This document shows positions 53,558-62,851 of a stretch of DNA of 64,000 nt, in pieces; position 1 is the first letter of the stretch; each line of letters starts with the position of its first letter. The position numbers were made by a program, and so were the translations under genes. Source of the stretch: an uncultured Anderseniella sp. Lineage in GTDB: Bacteria; Pseudomonadota; Alphaproteobacteria; Rhizobiales; Aestuariivirgaceae. The notes beneath the pieces are model-generated. The model searched no databases and had not been told where the DNA came from. It was given only the letters and a program-made list of their open reading frames with translations. Location of the stretch: positions 62,001 through 126,000 of the forward strand of contig CANKYU010000001.1 in the NCBI GenBank assembly GCA_947488295.1. Direction: 5' to 3'.

Positions 53558-55117
53558 TTATTGTCCTGTGCCGGAAGGTGCTTCAAAGCGCACGTTCGCG
53601 GTAACCGTGTCGGCGCTGGTTGTGTCAACAACCTCGAAAGCAAAGTCGGTTGTCTTGGCGGCAATGGCGTCCTTCGACAGCGTGACAAAGGCGCGGACAT
53701 TACGCAACTGGTTTGCTTTAACATCGAGCATGCCATTGCTGCCTTGACCCAGATCACTGCCTTCCAGTTTCAAGGTTGCGCCGGCCAGTCCGTCAAGAGT
53801 GATGCGGAATGAGCGTGGCTCGGTTCGCATGTTGAGAATCTTGATCTGGTAGCCGTTGCGGATGGATCCGTCACTGAGCTGTACGAATTGCGGATTGCGG
53901 TCATGCAGCACGTTTACGTCCAGCGGACTGCGCATCAGCAGGGCGGTGAGCAGGCCGAGGCCGATTGCGGCGTAGATTGCCGTATAGATGGCGGTGCGCA
54001 CGCGGATCACGTTGCGCCAGTTAAAGTGTTGCACGGCTGCTGCAAGCTTGCCGTCCGGGCGGACCAGTTGCGGCTGGATGCCGGCGCCGGGAACACCTGC
54101 TGTCGCCAGTGCCATGTTCTGGTTGTAGGTGGACAGGGTGGAATAGGAGATCAGTCCCCTGTCGCGGCCGATCTTCTCCATCACGCCGTCGCAGGCATCG
54201 ATGCACAAGGCGCAGGTGATGCATTCAAGCTGCTGGCCGTCACGAATGTCGATGCCCATGGGGCAAACCGCAACACAGGCATTGCAATCGACACAGTCTC
54301 CGACGACCTCGCCGGCGGCAATTGCCTTCTTGGCATGGCGGGTGCGCGGTTCGCCGCGCCAGTCATTGTAGGTGACTGTCAGCGAGTGTTCATCGAGCAT
54401 GGCTGCCTGAATGCGTGGCCATGGACACATGTAGGTGCACACCTGTTCGCGCATCAGGCCGCCGAACACGTAGGTCGTCGCGGTTAGCACGCCGACGGTG
54501 GCATAAGCCACAAACGCGGCATTGCCGGTTACAAAGTCCTTCAGCAGGGTGGGTGCATCGGCAAAATAGAAGATCCACGCACCGCCGGTTGCAACCGCAA
54601 TCAGCAGCCATACGACATGCTTTGAGGTGCGCTTGGCTATTTTTGCGCCGGTCCACGGTGATGCATCAAGCTTGATGCGGGCATTGCGGTCGCCTTCAAA
54701 GAACCGTTCAACCACCAGGAACAGGTCAACCCATACGGTTTGTGGGCAGGTATAACCGCACCAGGCGCGGCCCACGGTGGACGTCACAAGAAACAGACCG
54801 ATACCGGCCATCACCAGCATGCCGGCTACAAAAAAGAACTCGTGCGGCCAGATGTCGATGAAAAAGAAGTAGAACCGGCGGCTCGCCATGTCGATCAGCA
54901 CGGCCTGGTCCGGGGCAAATTCACCACGGTCCCAGCGCAACCAGGGGGTGATGTAGTAGATACCCAGCGTGACCGCCATGATCACCCATTTGAGCGAGCG
55001 GAATGAACCGCTCGCCCGTTTCGGGTGGATTTTCTGGCGGGCCGCATACAGCTCGCGGTTGTGTTGGGCGTTGACGGCTTCAGCGTCAAAGGTTTCGACG
55101 TTCGTGTCAGATGCCAT
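53558..55117 (-). CDS. ccoG: cbb3 oxidase accessory protein CcoG/FixG (RdxA)
   Basis: 519 residues. Multiple membrane segments in the N-half; two 4Fe-4S motifs, CVDCNACVAVCP and CITCALCIDACD; the C-terminal third is an immunoglobulin-like periplasmic domain (FRITLDGLAGATLKLEGSDL). CcoG is a membrane copper reductase-like protein acting in cbb3 assembly. It opens the ccoGHIS group, 20 bp after ccoP. Confidence 0.94.
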   Translation of the reverse strand: MASDTNVETFDAEAVNAQHNRELYAARQKIHPKRASGSFRSLKWVIMAVTLGIYYITPWLRWDRGEFAPDQAVLIDMASRRFYFFFIDIWPHEFFFVAGMLVMAGIGLFLVTSTVGRAWCGYTCPQTVWVDLFLVVERFFEGDRNARIKLDASPWTGAKIAKRTSKHVVWLLIAVATGGAWIFYFADAPTLLKDFVTGNAAFVAYATVGVLTATTYVFGGLMREQVCTYMCPWPRIQAAMLDEHSLTVTYNDWRGEPRTRHAKKAIAAGEVVGDCVDCNACVAVCPMGIDIRDGQQLECITCALCIDACDGVMEKIGRDRGLISYSTLSTYNQNMALATAGVPGAGIQPQLVRPDGKLAAAVQHFNWRNVIRVRTAIYTAIYAAIGLGLLTALLMRSPLDVNVLHDRNPQFVQLSDGSIRNGYQIKILNMRTEPRSFRITLDGLAGATLKLEGSDLGQGSNGMLDVKANQLRNVRAFVTLSKDAIAAKTTDFAFEVVDTTSADTVTANVRFEAPSGTGQ

Positions 55118-55137
55118 TTCGGCTGGTGCCCTATATG

Positions 55138-56019
55138 TTACTGGGTCGCGGCCTGTTCACCGCCACCAAGGCTATGTACATAAACAGTCAGCTGCTTGAC
55201 TTCGGCTTCCGTGAGCTTCTGTCCCCAGGCCGGCATGACGCCATGCTTCGGTTTGGCAATCTGGGCTGCAATCGTGTCTGCTGTATTTCCGTAAAGCGAC
55301 AAGGCATCGGCCAGGTTGGGTGCGCCAAACTCGCGGCCGCCCTTGCCATCGTCACCATGACATACTGCACAGTTTTCCGCGTAAATTGCAGCGCCGCTCT
55401 TTGCCGCAGTGGCATCATGTTCCTGCGACGACAACTGCAATACATACTGGGTCACGTCCGCAATCTGCGCCGGTTCAAGCACATCGTCTCCGAATGCCGG
55501 CATTTCCGACTGCCGCGCGTCGTCATCGTCATCATTGCGCACGCCATGCTTGATGGTGAGATAGATGTTCTCCAGATCACCGCCCCACAGCCAGTCGTCA
55601 TCGTTCAGGTTCGGATATCCGGGCGCACCCTGGGCGCCGGAACCATGGCACTGCGAACAGTTGACCTTGTACAGGGATGATCCGCCGGCAACGGCAAACC
55701 GGAACAGCTCGTCATTGCCGCGAATGTCTTCCAGCCCGGTACTGTCGATCTTCGACACCATGCCGGCCTTGGATGCATCGACCCTCGCCAGTTCTTCATG
55801 CAGCAGAGACCGGTTGGTCACGCCCGAGATACCCATGGTCGAGCCCTCGATAAGCGGAATGGCCGGATAGTAGATCACATAGCCGATTGACCAGATGATG
55901 CAGGCGTAAAAGGTCCACAGCCACCAGCGCGGCAGCGGGTTGTTGAGTTCCTTGATGCCGTCCCATTCATGGCCGGTTGTTTCGACGCCCGAGACGTCAT
56001 CAATTTCATTTTTTGCCAT
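55138..56019 (-). CDS. ccoP: cbb3 oxidase diheme cytochrome c subunit CcoP/FixP
   Basis: 293 residues: N-terminal membrane anchor (WWLWTFYACIIWSIGYVIYY) and two c-type heme sites, CSQCH (121-125) and CAVCH (217-221), each with a distal Met candidate (MPAFGD and MPAWGQ). It shuttles electrons into CcoO and CcoN. Its start overlaps ccoQ by 14 bp. Confidence 0.96.
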   Translation of the reverse strand: MAKNEIDDVSGVETTGHEWDGIKELNNPLPRWWLWTFYACIIWSIGYVIYYPAIPLIEGSTMGISGVTNRSLLHEELARVDASKAGMVSKIDSTGLEDIRGNDELFRFAVAGGSSLYKVNCSQCHGSGAQGAPGYPNLNDDDWLWGGDLENIYLTIKHGVRNDDDDDARQSEMPAFGDDVLEPAQIADVTQYVLQLSSQEHDATAAKSGAAIYAENCAVCHGDDGKGGREFGAPNLADALSLYGNTADTIAAQIAKPKHGVMPAWGQKLTEAEVKQLTVYVHSLGGGEQAATQ

Positions 56020-56173
56020 GATCGTCGTCCTCTCTCAGCGGAATCTGTGCGACATCGTCCGCGATTTTCTTCGAGCCGGGCCTGAACGTGAACAGCACGA
56101 TGCCGATGAACAGGATGGTCAGATAGAGCAGTCCCCAGCTGTCGGCGAATTGGCGGAATGTATTGTAATCCAT
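56006..56173 (-). CDS. ccoQ: cbb3 oxidase subunit CcoQ/FixQ
   Basis: 55 residues: MDYNTFRQFADSWGLLYLTI then LFIGIVLFTFRPGSKKIADD, with one membrane helix and the RPGSKK turn typical of CcoQ. It stabilises the cbb3 complex. AGGAGGCGAGACCC lies upstream of ATG 56173. Its 3' end overlaps the ccoP start. Confidence 0.93.
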   Translation of the reverse strand: MDYNTFRQFADSWGLLYLTILFIGIVLFTFRPGSKKIADDVAQIPLREDDDHGKK

Positions 56174-56185
56174 GGGTCTCGCCTC

Positions 56186-56926
56186 CTAACGCTGGTTGGC
56201 TTGCGAACTGGCGTCATAGGACTTGAAGTCCACCAGAGTGCCGAGCATCTGCAGATACGCCACCATTGCATCCATTTCGGTCAGTGTTGACGCATCGCCA
56301 TCGAAATTGCTGACCACCGCTTTCGGATAGCGCTCCTTGACTGCATCGGCTCCGTCACTGTCAGGATCTGCCTGTGCTGCAGCGTCGGCGGCGGCCTGGT
56401 CGATCATTTCCTGCGAGTAGGGCACACCTAGCGTGGCATTGGCCTTCAGGCTGCCGGCAAGGTTGCTGGTATCGAGCTTGGTTGTGAGCAGGAAGCCGTA
56501 AGACGGCATGATGGATTCCGGCACCACGGATCTCGGATCCTTCAGATGCGCCACATGCCAGTCATCGGAATACCTTCCGCCGACGCGGGCCAGGTCAGGC
56601 CCTGTGCGCTTGGAACCCCACTGGAACGGACGGTCGTACATGGATTCCGCGGCCAAAGAGTAGTGGCCATAGCGTTCCACTTCGTCGCGGAACGGCCGGA
56701 TCATCTGGCTGTGACACAGGTAACAGCCTTCGCGGATATAGATGTCACGTCCGGCAAGTTCCAGTGGCGAATAGGGCCTGACGCCCTCGACCTTCTCGAT
56801 GGTGTTCTTCACGTAGAACAAGGGTGCGATTTCGACGATGCCGCCGATCATGACCACCACGAGTGAACCGGCCGCCAGCAGGGTGACGTTGCGCTCAAGT
56901 GCGCCGTGTTTATTGAGTATAGACAT
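56186..56926 (-). CDS. ccoO: cbb3 oxidase monoheme cytochrome c subunit CcoO/FixO
   Basis: 246 residues with an N-terminal membrane anchor, then the single heme site CYLCHSQ (C68-C71-H72) and the distal Met region [12 protein letters not shown]. It transfers electrons from CcoP to CcoN. It lies 12 bp downstream of ccoN. Confidence 0.96.
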   Translation of the reverse strand: MSILNKHGALERNVTLLAAGSLVVVMIGGIVEIAPLFYVKNTIEKVEGVRPYSPLELAGRDIYIREGCYLCHSQMIRPFRDEVERYGHYSLAAESMYDRPFQWGSKRTGPDLARVGGRYSDDWHVAHLKDPRSVVPESIMPSYGFLLTTKLDTSNLAGSLKANATLGVPYSQEMIDQAAADAAAQADPDSDGADAVKERYPKAVVSNFDGDASTLTEMDAMVAYLQMLGTLVDFKSYDASSQANQR

Positions 56927-56938
56927 TTTCGATGCCCC

Positions 56939-58567
56939 TTATTCTGCTGGAACCGCTGATGATGTCGTAGCGGCGGCCCCCATGGGAACCTCCTTGCGAA
57001 CGTCACCGCGAATGGTCCGGTAGATGTTGTAGGCCATCACCAGGCCGCCGATCAGATACAGCCCGCCGCCAATGGTGCGCATGACGTATTCGGGATGAAT
57101 GGCGCTGACGCTCTCGACGAACGAGTTCACCAGGAAGCCCTGTTCGTCATACTCGCGCCACATCAGGCCCTGGGTTATGCCTGCGACCCACAGCACCGCG
57201 GCGTAGATCACGATGCCGATGGTGGCCAGCCACAAGTGCCAGTTCACCAGCCGCAGTGAGTACAGCCTGTCGCGGTGCCACAGTTTCGGTACCAGATAGT
57301 AGATCGCGCCAAACGAGATCATGCCGACCCAGCCCAGCGCACCGGAGTGCACGTGGCCGATGGTCCAGTCGGTATAGTGTGACAGTGAATTGACCACCTT
57401 GATCGACATCATCGGGCCTTCGAAAGTCGACATGCCGTAGAAGGCGAGCGCCAGCACCATCATGCGAAGAATGGGGTCCGTGCGCAGCTTGTCCCAGGCG
57501 CCCGACAGGGTCATCAGGCCGTTGATCATGCCGCCCCATGACGGCATCCACAACATGATGGAAAACACCATGCCGAGGGTTTGCGCCCAGTCCGGCAGGG
57601 CAGTGTAGTGAAGGTGGTGCGGACCTGCCCAGATATACAGGAAGATCAGCGACCAGAAGTGAATGATGGACAGCCGGTAGGAATAGACCGGGCGATCAGC
57701 CTGCTTGGGCACGAAGTAATACATCATGCCGAGGAAGCCGGCGGTGAGGAAGAAACCGACCGCGTTGTGGCCGTACCACCATTGTGTCAGTGCATCCTGC
57801 ACACCGGCAAATGCCGAATAGCTTTTGACACCGAGCAGCGACACCGGCATGGCCAGGTTGTTGACCACATGCAGCATGGCGACAGTGATGATGAAAGCCA
57901 GATAGAACCAGTTGGCCACATAGATATGAGGTTCCTTGCGCTTTACGATGGTGCCGATGTACACCGCCAGGTAGGCGACCCAGACGATGGTCAGCCAGAT
58001 ATCCACGTACCATTCAGGTTCGGCATACTCCTTGGACTGGGTAATGCCGAGCAGATAGCCGGTTGCCGCCATGACAATAAACAGCTGATAGCCCCAGAAA
58101 ACGAACCAGGAGAGATTACCGCCCCAGAGCCGGGCCCGGCAGGTGCGCTGGACCACGTAAAAACTGGTGCACAACAGCGCATTGCCGCCGAATGCAAAGA
58201 TCACGGCGGATGTGTGAACCGGACGCAGGCGGCCAAAATTCAGATAGGGCTCGATATTGAATACCGGCCAGGCCAGCTGGGCCGCGATGATGACGCCGAC
58301 CAGAAAGCCGACCACACCCCAGAACACCGTTGCGATGACGCCATAGCGAACAACGTCGTCCATGTAGCCGGATGTGTCTTCGGCAACTTTCGGCTGGCCG
58401 GCAGGTGCAAACTGCACCCGGCGCATCAGCACAATCGAACTGCCGGAAAGAATGAAAAACAAGATCCAGGCATGTGCCTGAAACAGCGGGTCCGCGGCAA
58501 ATGCTGCGCCCATGAGCGCAAGAAATGTGGCCAGGACCATGGCTGCCAATTCGTAACCGTATTTCAT
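56939..58567 (-). CDS. ccoN: cbb3 oxidase catalytic subunit CcoN/FixN
   Basis: 542 residues, about 14 membrane helices. Heme and CuB histidines lie in [60 protein letters not shown] and [18 protein letters not shown]. It is the oxygen-reducing, proton-pumping subunit used at low oxygen. It starts the ccoNOQP-GHIS series; a FNR-type box lies 86 bp upstream of its ATG. Confidence 0.97.
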   Translation of the reverse strand: MKYGYELAAMVLATFLALMGAAFAADPLFQAHAWILFFILSGSSIVLMRRVQFAPAGQPKVAEDTSGYMDDVVRYGVIATVFWGVVGFLVGVIIAAQLAWPVFNIEPYLNFGRLRPVHTSAVIFAFGGNALLCTSFYVVQRTCRARLWGGNLSWFVFWGYQLFIVMAATGYLLGITQSKEYAEPEWYVDIWLTIVWVAYLAVYIGTIVKRKEPHIYVANWFYLAFIITVAMLHVVNNLAMPVSLLGVKSYSAFAGVQDALTQWWYGHNAVGFFLTAGFLGMMYYFVPKQADRPVYSYRLSIIHFWSLIFLYIWAGPHHLHYTALPDWAQTLGMVFSIMLWMPSWGGMINGLMTLSGAWDKLRTDPILRMMVLALAFYGMSTFEGPMMSIKVVNSLSHYTDWTIGHVHSGALGWVGMISFGAIYYLVPKLWHRDRLYSLRLVNWHLWLATIGIVIYAAVLWVAGITQGLMWREYDEQGFLVNSFVESVSAIHPEYVMRTIGGGLYLIGGLVMAYNIYRTIRGDVRKEVPMGAAATTSSAVPAE

Positions 58568-58652
58568 GTCAGGAGCCCCCAGACATTAGCGCCTTCTAAA
58601 AATGGCGGGCGTGTACCGATGGCAAACATGGCTGCAGTGCGATGTCCGGACA

Positions 58653-58666
58653 TTGATCTGTGTCAA
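58653..58666. promoter_or_regulatory. FNR/FixK-type binding site
   Basis: ttgatctgtgtcaa matches the TTGAT-N4-ATCAA consensus with one mismatch (G for A) in the right half. It lies between the divergent ccoN and hemerythrin genes, 86 bp from one start and 94 bp from the other, so it could serve both. The fnrL-type regulator gene is nearby. Confidence 0.75.
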
Positions 58667-58759
58667 GGCAGGCCTGCGACATCATGCTCACTCTGTGCTC
58701 AGTGCACATCCGATGTGCGTTGATGTCAACTTCCAACCCTTGGGGCCTGTTGCTGTGTG

Positions 58760-59266
58760 ATGCTGATCTATCTGCTAGAACCGTCTGAAACCGTTGCACA
58801 GAAGCTGGGCCAGAGCCTGACCGAGTTTCGGCAGCACCATCGCCTTAAGATGAAACTTTGCGATGCGCTGGAGGATTTCGCGGATTGCCTGCCCAATCAG
58901 ATTGATGTGCAAAACTGCCTGGCTCTGTCGAGATGCGTTCTGCCGACGATCCGAAATGCCCAGTTTATGGAAGAAACCCGGCTGTTCCCGCAACTGATGC
59001 AGGCTTACCCGGATGACCAGCGGCTGCAGGCCAGTCTCGACCGCCTGCGGCAGGAGCATCTCGAAGATGATTCATACGCAGATGAAGTGGCCTGCCTTCT
59101 GCATGATTGCGGCTGTACGGGAAAACCCTCAAACGCAGAATCGGCAGGCTACATGCTGCGCGGCTTCTTCGCTTCAATACGGCGCCATATCGCATTTGAA
59201 GACGAGTGTCTCATACCACTGATTGAGCACGGCACACAGCGTCACAAAGACACGGCCCGGAACTGA
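58760..59266 (+). CDS. Hemerythrin-like (HHE) domain protein
   Basis: 168 residues. The four-helix HHE pattern is present: LTEFRQHHRLKMKLCDALED, QFMEETRLFPQL, LRQEHLEDDSYADEVACLLH and FFASIRRHIAFEDECLIPLI, giving the expected His and Glu iron ligands. Such proteins bind oxygen or NO, or take part in iron or low-oxygen sensing. Divergent to ccoN, with a shared FNR-type box upstream. Convergent to fnrL. A GTG one codon upstream (58757) is the alternative start. Confidence 0.8.
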   Translation: MLIYLLEPSETVAQKLGQSLTEFRQHHRLKMKLCDALEDFADCLPNQIDVQNCLALSRCVLPTIRNAQFMEETRLFPQLMQAYPDDQRLQASLDRLRQEHLEDDSYADEVACLLHDCGCTGKPSNAESAGYMLRGFFASIRRHIAFEDECLIPLIEHGTQRHKDTARN

Positions 59267-59277
59267 AGCAGGCCAGT

Positions 59278-60021
59278 TCAGTCGCCGCCGGAAATGGCTT
59301 TCAGCCTGTCAGTGTCATGAACCGTCACGGCGAGGTTCTTTCTGATATCGATCGCCCCCATCTTGCGCAGTTTGGTCATTTGGCGGCTGACGGTTTCCAG
59401 GGTCAGGCCGAGAAAGTCGGCAATATCGGCGCGTTTCAGCGGCAACATGAATTCGATGTCGGTCGGATTGTCAGGTGACTGCCTGCCGATATGATCGGCC
59501 AGCAGGAGCAGAAAGCTGGCAACCTTTTCCTGGGCCGTCTTGCGTCCAAGCGTCACCATCCAGGTCCTGGCATCGTCAAGCTGGATCAGGGTCTGTTCCA
59601 GCAGGCGGTGTTCGAATTCCGGCTGCTGTTTCAGCATGTTCTCGAGTTCGGCCTTGGGAAACACGCAGATCTCAACATCAGTTGCGGCTTCTATTGAAAT
59701 CGACACCTTGTCCGAGAACGGCTTGCCGATGAACTCCGGTGCAAACTGAAGGCCGACGATCTGCTGGCGGCCGTCACTGAGCAGCTTGGTCAGTTTCACG
59801 GCTCCGGCGACAATGTTGGCGTAGTCCACCACCTCGTCGTCCTCGAAACAGATTGTTTCGCCGTGGGCAATCTTTCGGCGCCGGGTCACGGTGGAGAAGT
59901 GGATCAGTTGAGAGGCCTTCAAGGCGCTGCAGATGCCAAACTGACGCGCCCCGCACACCTTGCATCCGGCAGGTATGTCGGCTTCGTCAATTTCAGCAGA
60001 TGGCCGGTCGGTGGATTGCAT
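59278..60021 (-). CDS. fnrL: FnrL-type Crp/Fnr family oxygen-responsive regulator
   Basis: 247 residues. Cluster cysteines at C20, C23, C31 (GCKVCGARQFGIC) and C119 (VEICVFPKAE) match the FnrL [4Fe-4S] arrangement. The Crp-like effector domain is followed by HTH sequence LKRADIADFLGLTLETVSRQ, whose E-x2-SR residues read TTGAT half-sites. Under low oxygen it should activate ccoNOQP and related genes through the site at 58653-58666. Confidence 0.92.
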   Translation of the reverse strand: MQSTDRPSAEIDEADIPAGCKVCGARQFGICSALKASQLIHFSTVTRRRKIAHGETICFEDDEVVDYANIVAGAVKLTKLLSDGRQQIVGLQFAPEFIGKPFSDKVSISIEAATDVEICVFPKAELENMLKQQPEFEHRLLEQTLIQLDDARTWMVTLGRKTAQEKVASFLLLLADHIGRQSPDNPTDIEFMLPLKRADIADFLGLTLETVSRQMTKLRKMGAIDIRKNLAVTVHDTDRLKAISGGD

Positions 60022-60359
60022 AACTTGTCCTCTGCTCTATCCACATAGTCAGTTCATTACACCGGTGCAACAATCTGAATGAACCATGGTGACGCAGTAC
60101 AAACCGTTGTCAATGCGCACCGCGGACGGCCTGTGGCGCCATATGACCAACCGTCGGCCTGTACGAGTTGGTTTCGGCAACACCTGCTTCAGTGTGCCAA
60201 TTTGCGGAAAATCACAGTGTTCACAGCTATTTCCACTGCCAAAGCTATACCATCGTCGAATAGCGAAGTCTGCCAATCTGCTGTTGGCTGTGCGTGGCTA
60301 AAATCTAGCTTGAACGGCAAGGGTAGTAAACTTGCCGCAATTCCTAATGGGAGGAACGA
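60022..60359. other. Non-coding divergent promoter region
   Basis: This 338-bp gap separates the divergent fnrL and livK genes. I saw no convincing gene and no clear FNR-type box. Its right end holds a very good ribosome-binding site (gggaggaacga) for livK. Promoters of both genes are expected here. Confidence 0.55.
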
Positions 60360-61709
60360 ATGTCAAAATTTGAATTCACACGCCGTGGCCTGATAAAGTC
60401 CGGCGCTGCAGTTGGTGCCGGCCTTGCCATGCCAACGATTCTTTCGCGTCCTGCGTTTTCCTACACCAACGAACCCAAGGGCGGCACTGTCACGCTCGGG
60501 TTCAATGTGCCTCAGACCGGACCTTATGCCGACGAAGGCAATGACGAGTTGCTGGCACAGACACTGGCTGTTGAACACCTCAACGGTGAAGGCGATGGCG
60601 GCTGTCTTGCCACCTTCTCTTCAAAGGCGCTCAAGGGTAACGGTATTCTTGGCAAGAAGGTACAGTTCGTAACCGGTGATACCCAGACCAAGTCCGACGC
60701 TGCCCGTGCATCCGCCAAGTCGATGATCGAAAAAGACGGTGCCATCATGATCAACGGCGGTTCGTCATCAGGCGTGGCCGTGGCGGTTCAGGGACTGTGC
60801 CAGGAAGCAGGCGTCATCTTCATGGCTGGCCTGACCCATGCCAACGACACCACCGGCAAGGACCGCAAGGCAAACGGCTTCCGCCACTTCTTCAATGCCT
60901 ACATGTCCGGTGCGGCCCTGGCGCCTGTGCTGGCCAAGGAAATGGGCGCTGATCGCCGCGCGTATCACCTTACGGCTGATTACAACTGGGGCTGGACCCA
61001 GGAAGAGTCGATCAAGGCGTCCACTGAAGCGCTCGGCTGGGAAACCGTCAACACGGTCAAGACCCCGCTCGCATCGACTGACTTCTCATCCTATATCGCT
61101 CCGGTGATCAATGCAGGTGCAGACGTACTGGTCCTGAACCATTACGGCGGCAACATGGTCAACTCACTGACCAATGCAATCCAGTTCGGCCTGCTCGACA
61201 AGGCTGTGAACGGCAAGGACTTCAAGATCGTCGTTCCACTTTACTCCGAGCTGATGGCAGCAGGTGCCGGCGACAACATCAAGGGCGTGCTCGGTTCCAT
61301 GAACTATAACTGGCAGCTGGAAAATGAGGGCTCCAAGGCGTTCGTAAAATCATTCGGCGAAAAGCACGGGCGTCCGCCTTCGAACTCTGCCCAGACCTGC
61401 TATGCACAGGTTCTTCTCTATGCAGATGCATGCGAGCGTGCTGGTACGTTCAACCCGTGTGGGGTTGTCGAGGCTCTGGAAGGCTTCGAGTTCGACGGTC
61501 TCGGCAACGGACCAACGAGCTACCGCAAGGAAGATCACCAGTGCTTCAAGGACGTTCTGGTGGTGCGCGGCGCTCAAAATCCAACCACGAAATTCGATAC
61601 GCTGGAAATTGTGGAGATCACGCCGGTTTCCCAAGTCACTTATCCGCCCAACCATCCTATGTTCGGTGGAGACGAGGCTACACTTGGCAAGTGCAACCCC
61701 GGCGCCTGA
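60360..61709 (+). CDS. ABC transporter substrate-binding protein, branched-chain amino-acid type (Tat-exported)
   Basis: 449 residues. N-terminal Tat signal MSKFEFTRRGLIKSGAAVGA then AMPTILSRPAFS, with the RRGLIK twin-arginine motif. The periplasmic binding fold follows: TVTLGFNVPQTGPYADEGND, GKKVQFVTGDTQTKSDAARA and INGGSSSGVAVAVQGLCQEA. Close to LivK/UrtA-like receptors for amino acids, amides or urea; the ligand is uncertain. The preceding ribosome site is strong. Confidence 0.88.
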   Translation: MSKFEFTRRGLIKSGAAVGAGLAMPTILSRPAFSYTNEPKGGTVTLGFNVPQTGPYADEGNDELLAQTLAVEHLNGEGDGGCLATFSSKALKGNGILGKKVQFVTGDTQTKSDAARASAKSMIEKDGAIMINGGSSSGVAVAVQGLCQEAGVIFMAGLTHANDTTGKDRKANGFRHFFNAYMSGAALAPVLAKEMGADRRAYHLTADYNWGWTQEESIKASTEALGWETVNTVKTPLASTDFSSYIAPVINAGADVLVLNHYGGNMVNSLTNAIQFGLLDKAVNGKDFKIVVPLYSELMAAGAGDNIKGVLGSMNYNWQLENEGSKAFVKSFGEKHGRPPSNSAQTCYAQVLLYADACERAGTFNPCGVVEALEGFEFDGLGNGPTSYRKEDHQCFKDVLVVRGAQNPTTKFDTLEIVEITPVSQVTYPPNHPMFGGDEATLGKCNPGA

Positions 61710-61730
61710 TCGTTCGATTTTTCAAGAGTT

Positions 61731-61758
61731 GTGCACCGGTTCGATTGAACCGGTGCAC
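61731..61758 (+). terminator. Strong hairpin between livK- and livH-type genes
   Basis: Perfect 12-bp arms (gtgcaccggttc at 61731-61742 and its complement at 61747-61758) with a 4-base loop lie 22 bp after the receptor gene's stop. Only gttta follows, so it may be a partial terminator or an mRNA stabiliser that sets the receptor:permease ratio. Confidence 0.65.
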
Positions 61759-61824
61759 GTTTAGTGCTGATATCCTGCACTAGGTGGGCAATTTCATTAT
61801 TATATTTTCAGTGGTACCGGCAAC

Positions 61825-62847
61825 ATGGATGCATTCTTTCTTCAGGTTCTGAATGGTCTGGACAAGGGCAGCGCTTACGCTCTTATAGCTCTGGGCCTCA
61901 CCCTTATTTTTGGAACACTGGGCGTTGTTAATTTCGCCCACGGTGCGCTCTTCATGGTCGGTGCATTTGTTGCAGTAACACTGCAGCGGGTGTTGAACCT
62001 GTCTATTGTCACCCTCGATCCGGACAAAAAGGACTTTCTTGGCAATCCACTCCAGATTCAGACACCTTACGTGGAGGCGTGGTTCGGCGAAGCCGCCGGC
62101 CAGGCGATCATCAACTGGTCGGTGCCGCTGGCCATACTGGCCGCGATTCCGATCATGCTGCTGATCGGCTATGTCATGGAACGTGGCCTGATACGCCACT
62201 TTTACAAGCGACCCCATGCCGACCAGATACTTGTCACGTTCGGTCTGGCGATCGTCATGCAGGAGATCGTGAAGGCGATTTTCGGCGCCAATCCCATCCA
62301 GACGCCTGCGCCTGACGTTCTCGCAGGAGTATGGAATTTGGGTGCGTGGCTGGGCCTGAGCCTGCCTTATCCGTCATGGCGTATCGTGTACTTCGTGTTT
62401 GCCGCCATTATCATTTCCGGTGTTTTCGCGTTCCTCCAGTTCACCACCTTCGGCATGGTTGTGCGCGCCGGCATGGCTGATCGGGAAACCGTCGGCCTTC
62501 TGGGTATCAATATTGACCGTCGCTTTACGCTGATGTTCGGCGTCGCTGCCGCAGTGGCGGGACTTGCCGGCGTCATGTACACCCCGATCAATCCACCGAA
62601 CTACCACTGGGGCATGGACTTCCTGGTTCTAAGCTTCGTGGTGGTGGTTGTCGGTGGCATGGGATCGCTGCCCGGCGCTGTACTGGCAGGTTTCCTGCTG
62701 GGTATTCTGGAGAGTTTCGCGTCCACGACCTGGGCAACAACGACGGTTCCCGGCATCAATCAGATCATCATTTATCTTGTCGCAATCATCATCCTGCTTG
62801 CCCGCCCGCGCGGTCTTATGGGACGCAAAGGCGTGATGGAGGAGTAA
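61825..62847 (+). CDS. Branched-chain amino-acid-type ABC transporter permease (LivH)
   Basis: 340 residues, about 8-10 membrane helices: [60 protein letters not shown] and [20 protein letters not shown]. The [16 protein letters not shown] loop is the ATPase-coupling region. It belongs with the receptor upstream and livM downstream (4-bp gap). Confidence 0.92.
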   Translation: MDAFFLQVLNGLDKGSAYALIALGLTLIFGTLGVVNFAHGALFMVGAFVAVTLQRVLNLSIVTLDPDKKDFLGNPLQIQTPYVEAWFGEAAGQAIINWSVPLAILAAIPIMLLIGYVMERGLIRHFYKRPHADQILVTFGLAIVMQEIVKAIFGANPIQTPAPDVLAGVWNLGAWLGLSLPYPSWRIVYFVFAAIIISGVFAFLQFTTFGMVVRAGMADRETVGLLGINIDRRFTLMFGVAAAVAGLAGVMYTPINPPNYHWGMDFLVLSFVVVVVGGMGSLPGAVLAGFLLGILESFASTTWATTTVPGINQIIIYLVAIIILLARPRGLMGRKGVMEE

Positions 62848-62851
62848 GGCA

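Noticed and set aside
57581..58723. 380-codon plus-strand frame opposite ccoN
   Set aside because: It runs against a canonical ccoN and has shadow-type composition.
58717..58733. Second FNR-type site (ttgatgtcaa)
   Set aside because: The half-sites are only two bases apart, not four, so it does not fit FNR/FixK spacing.
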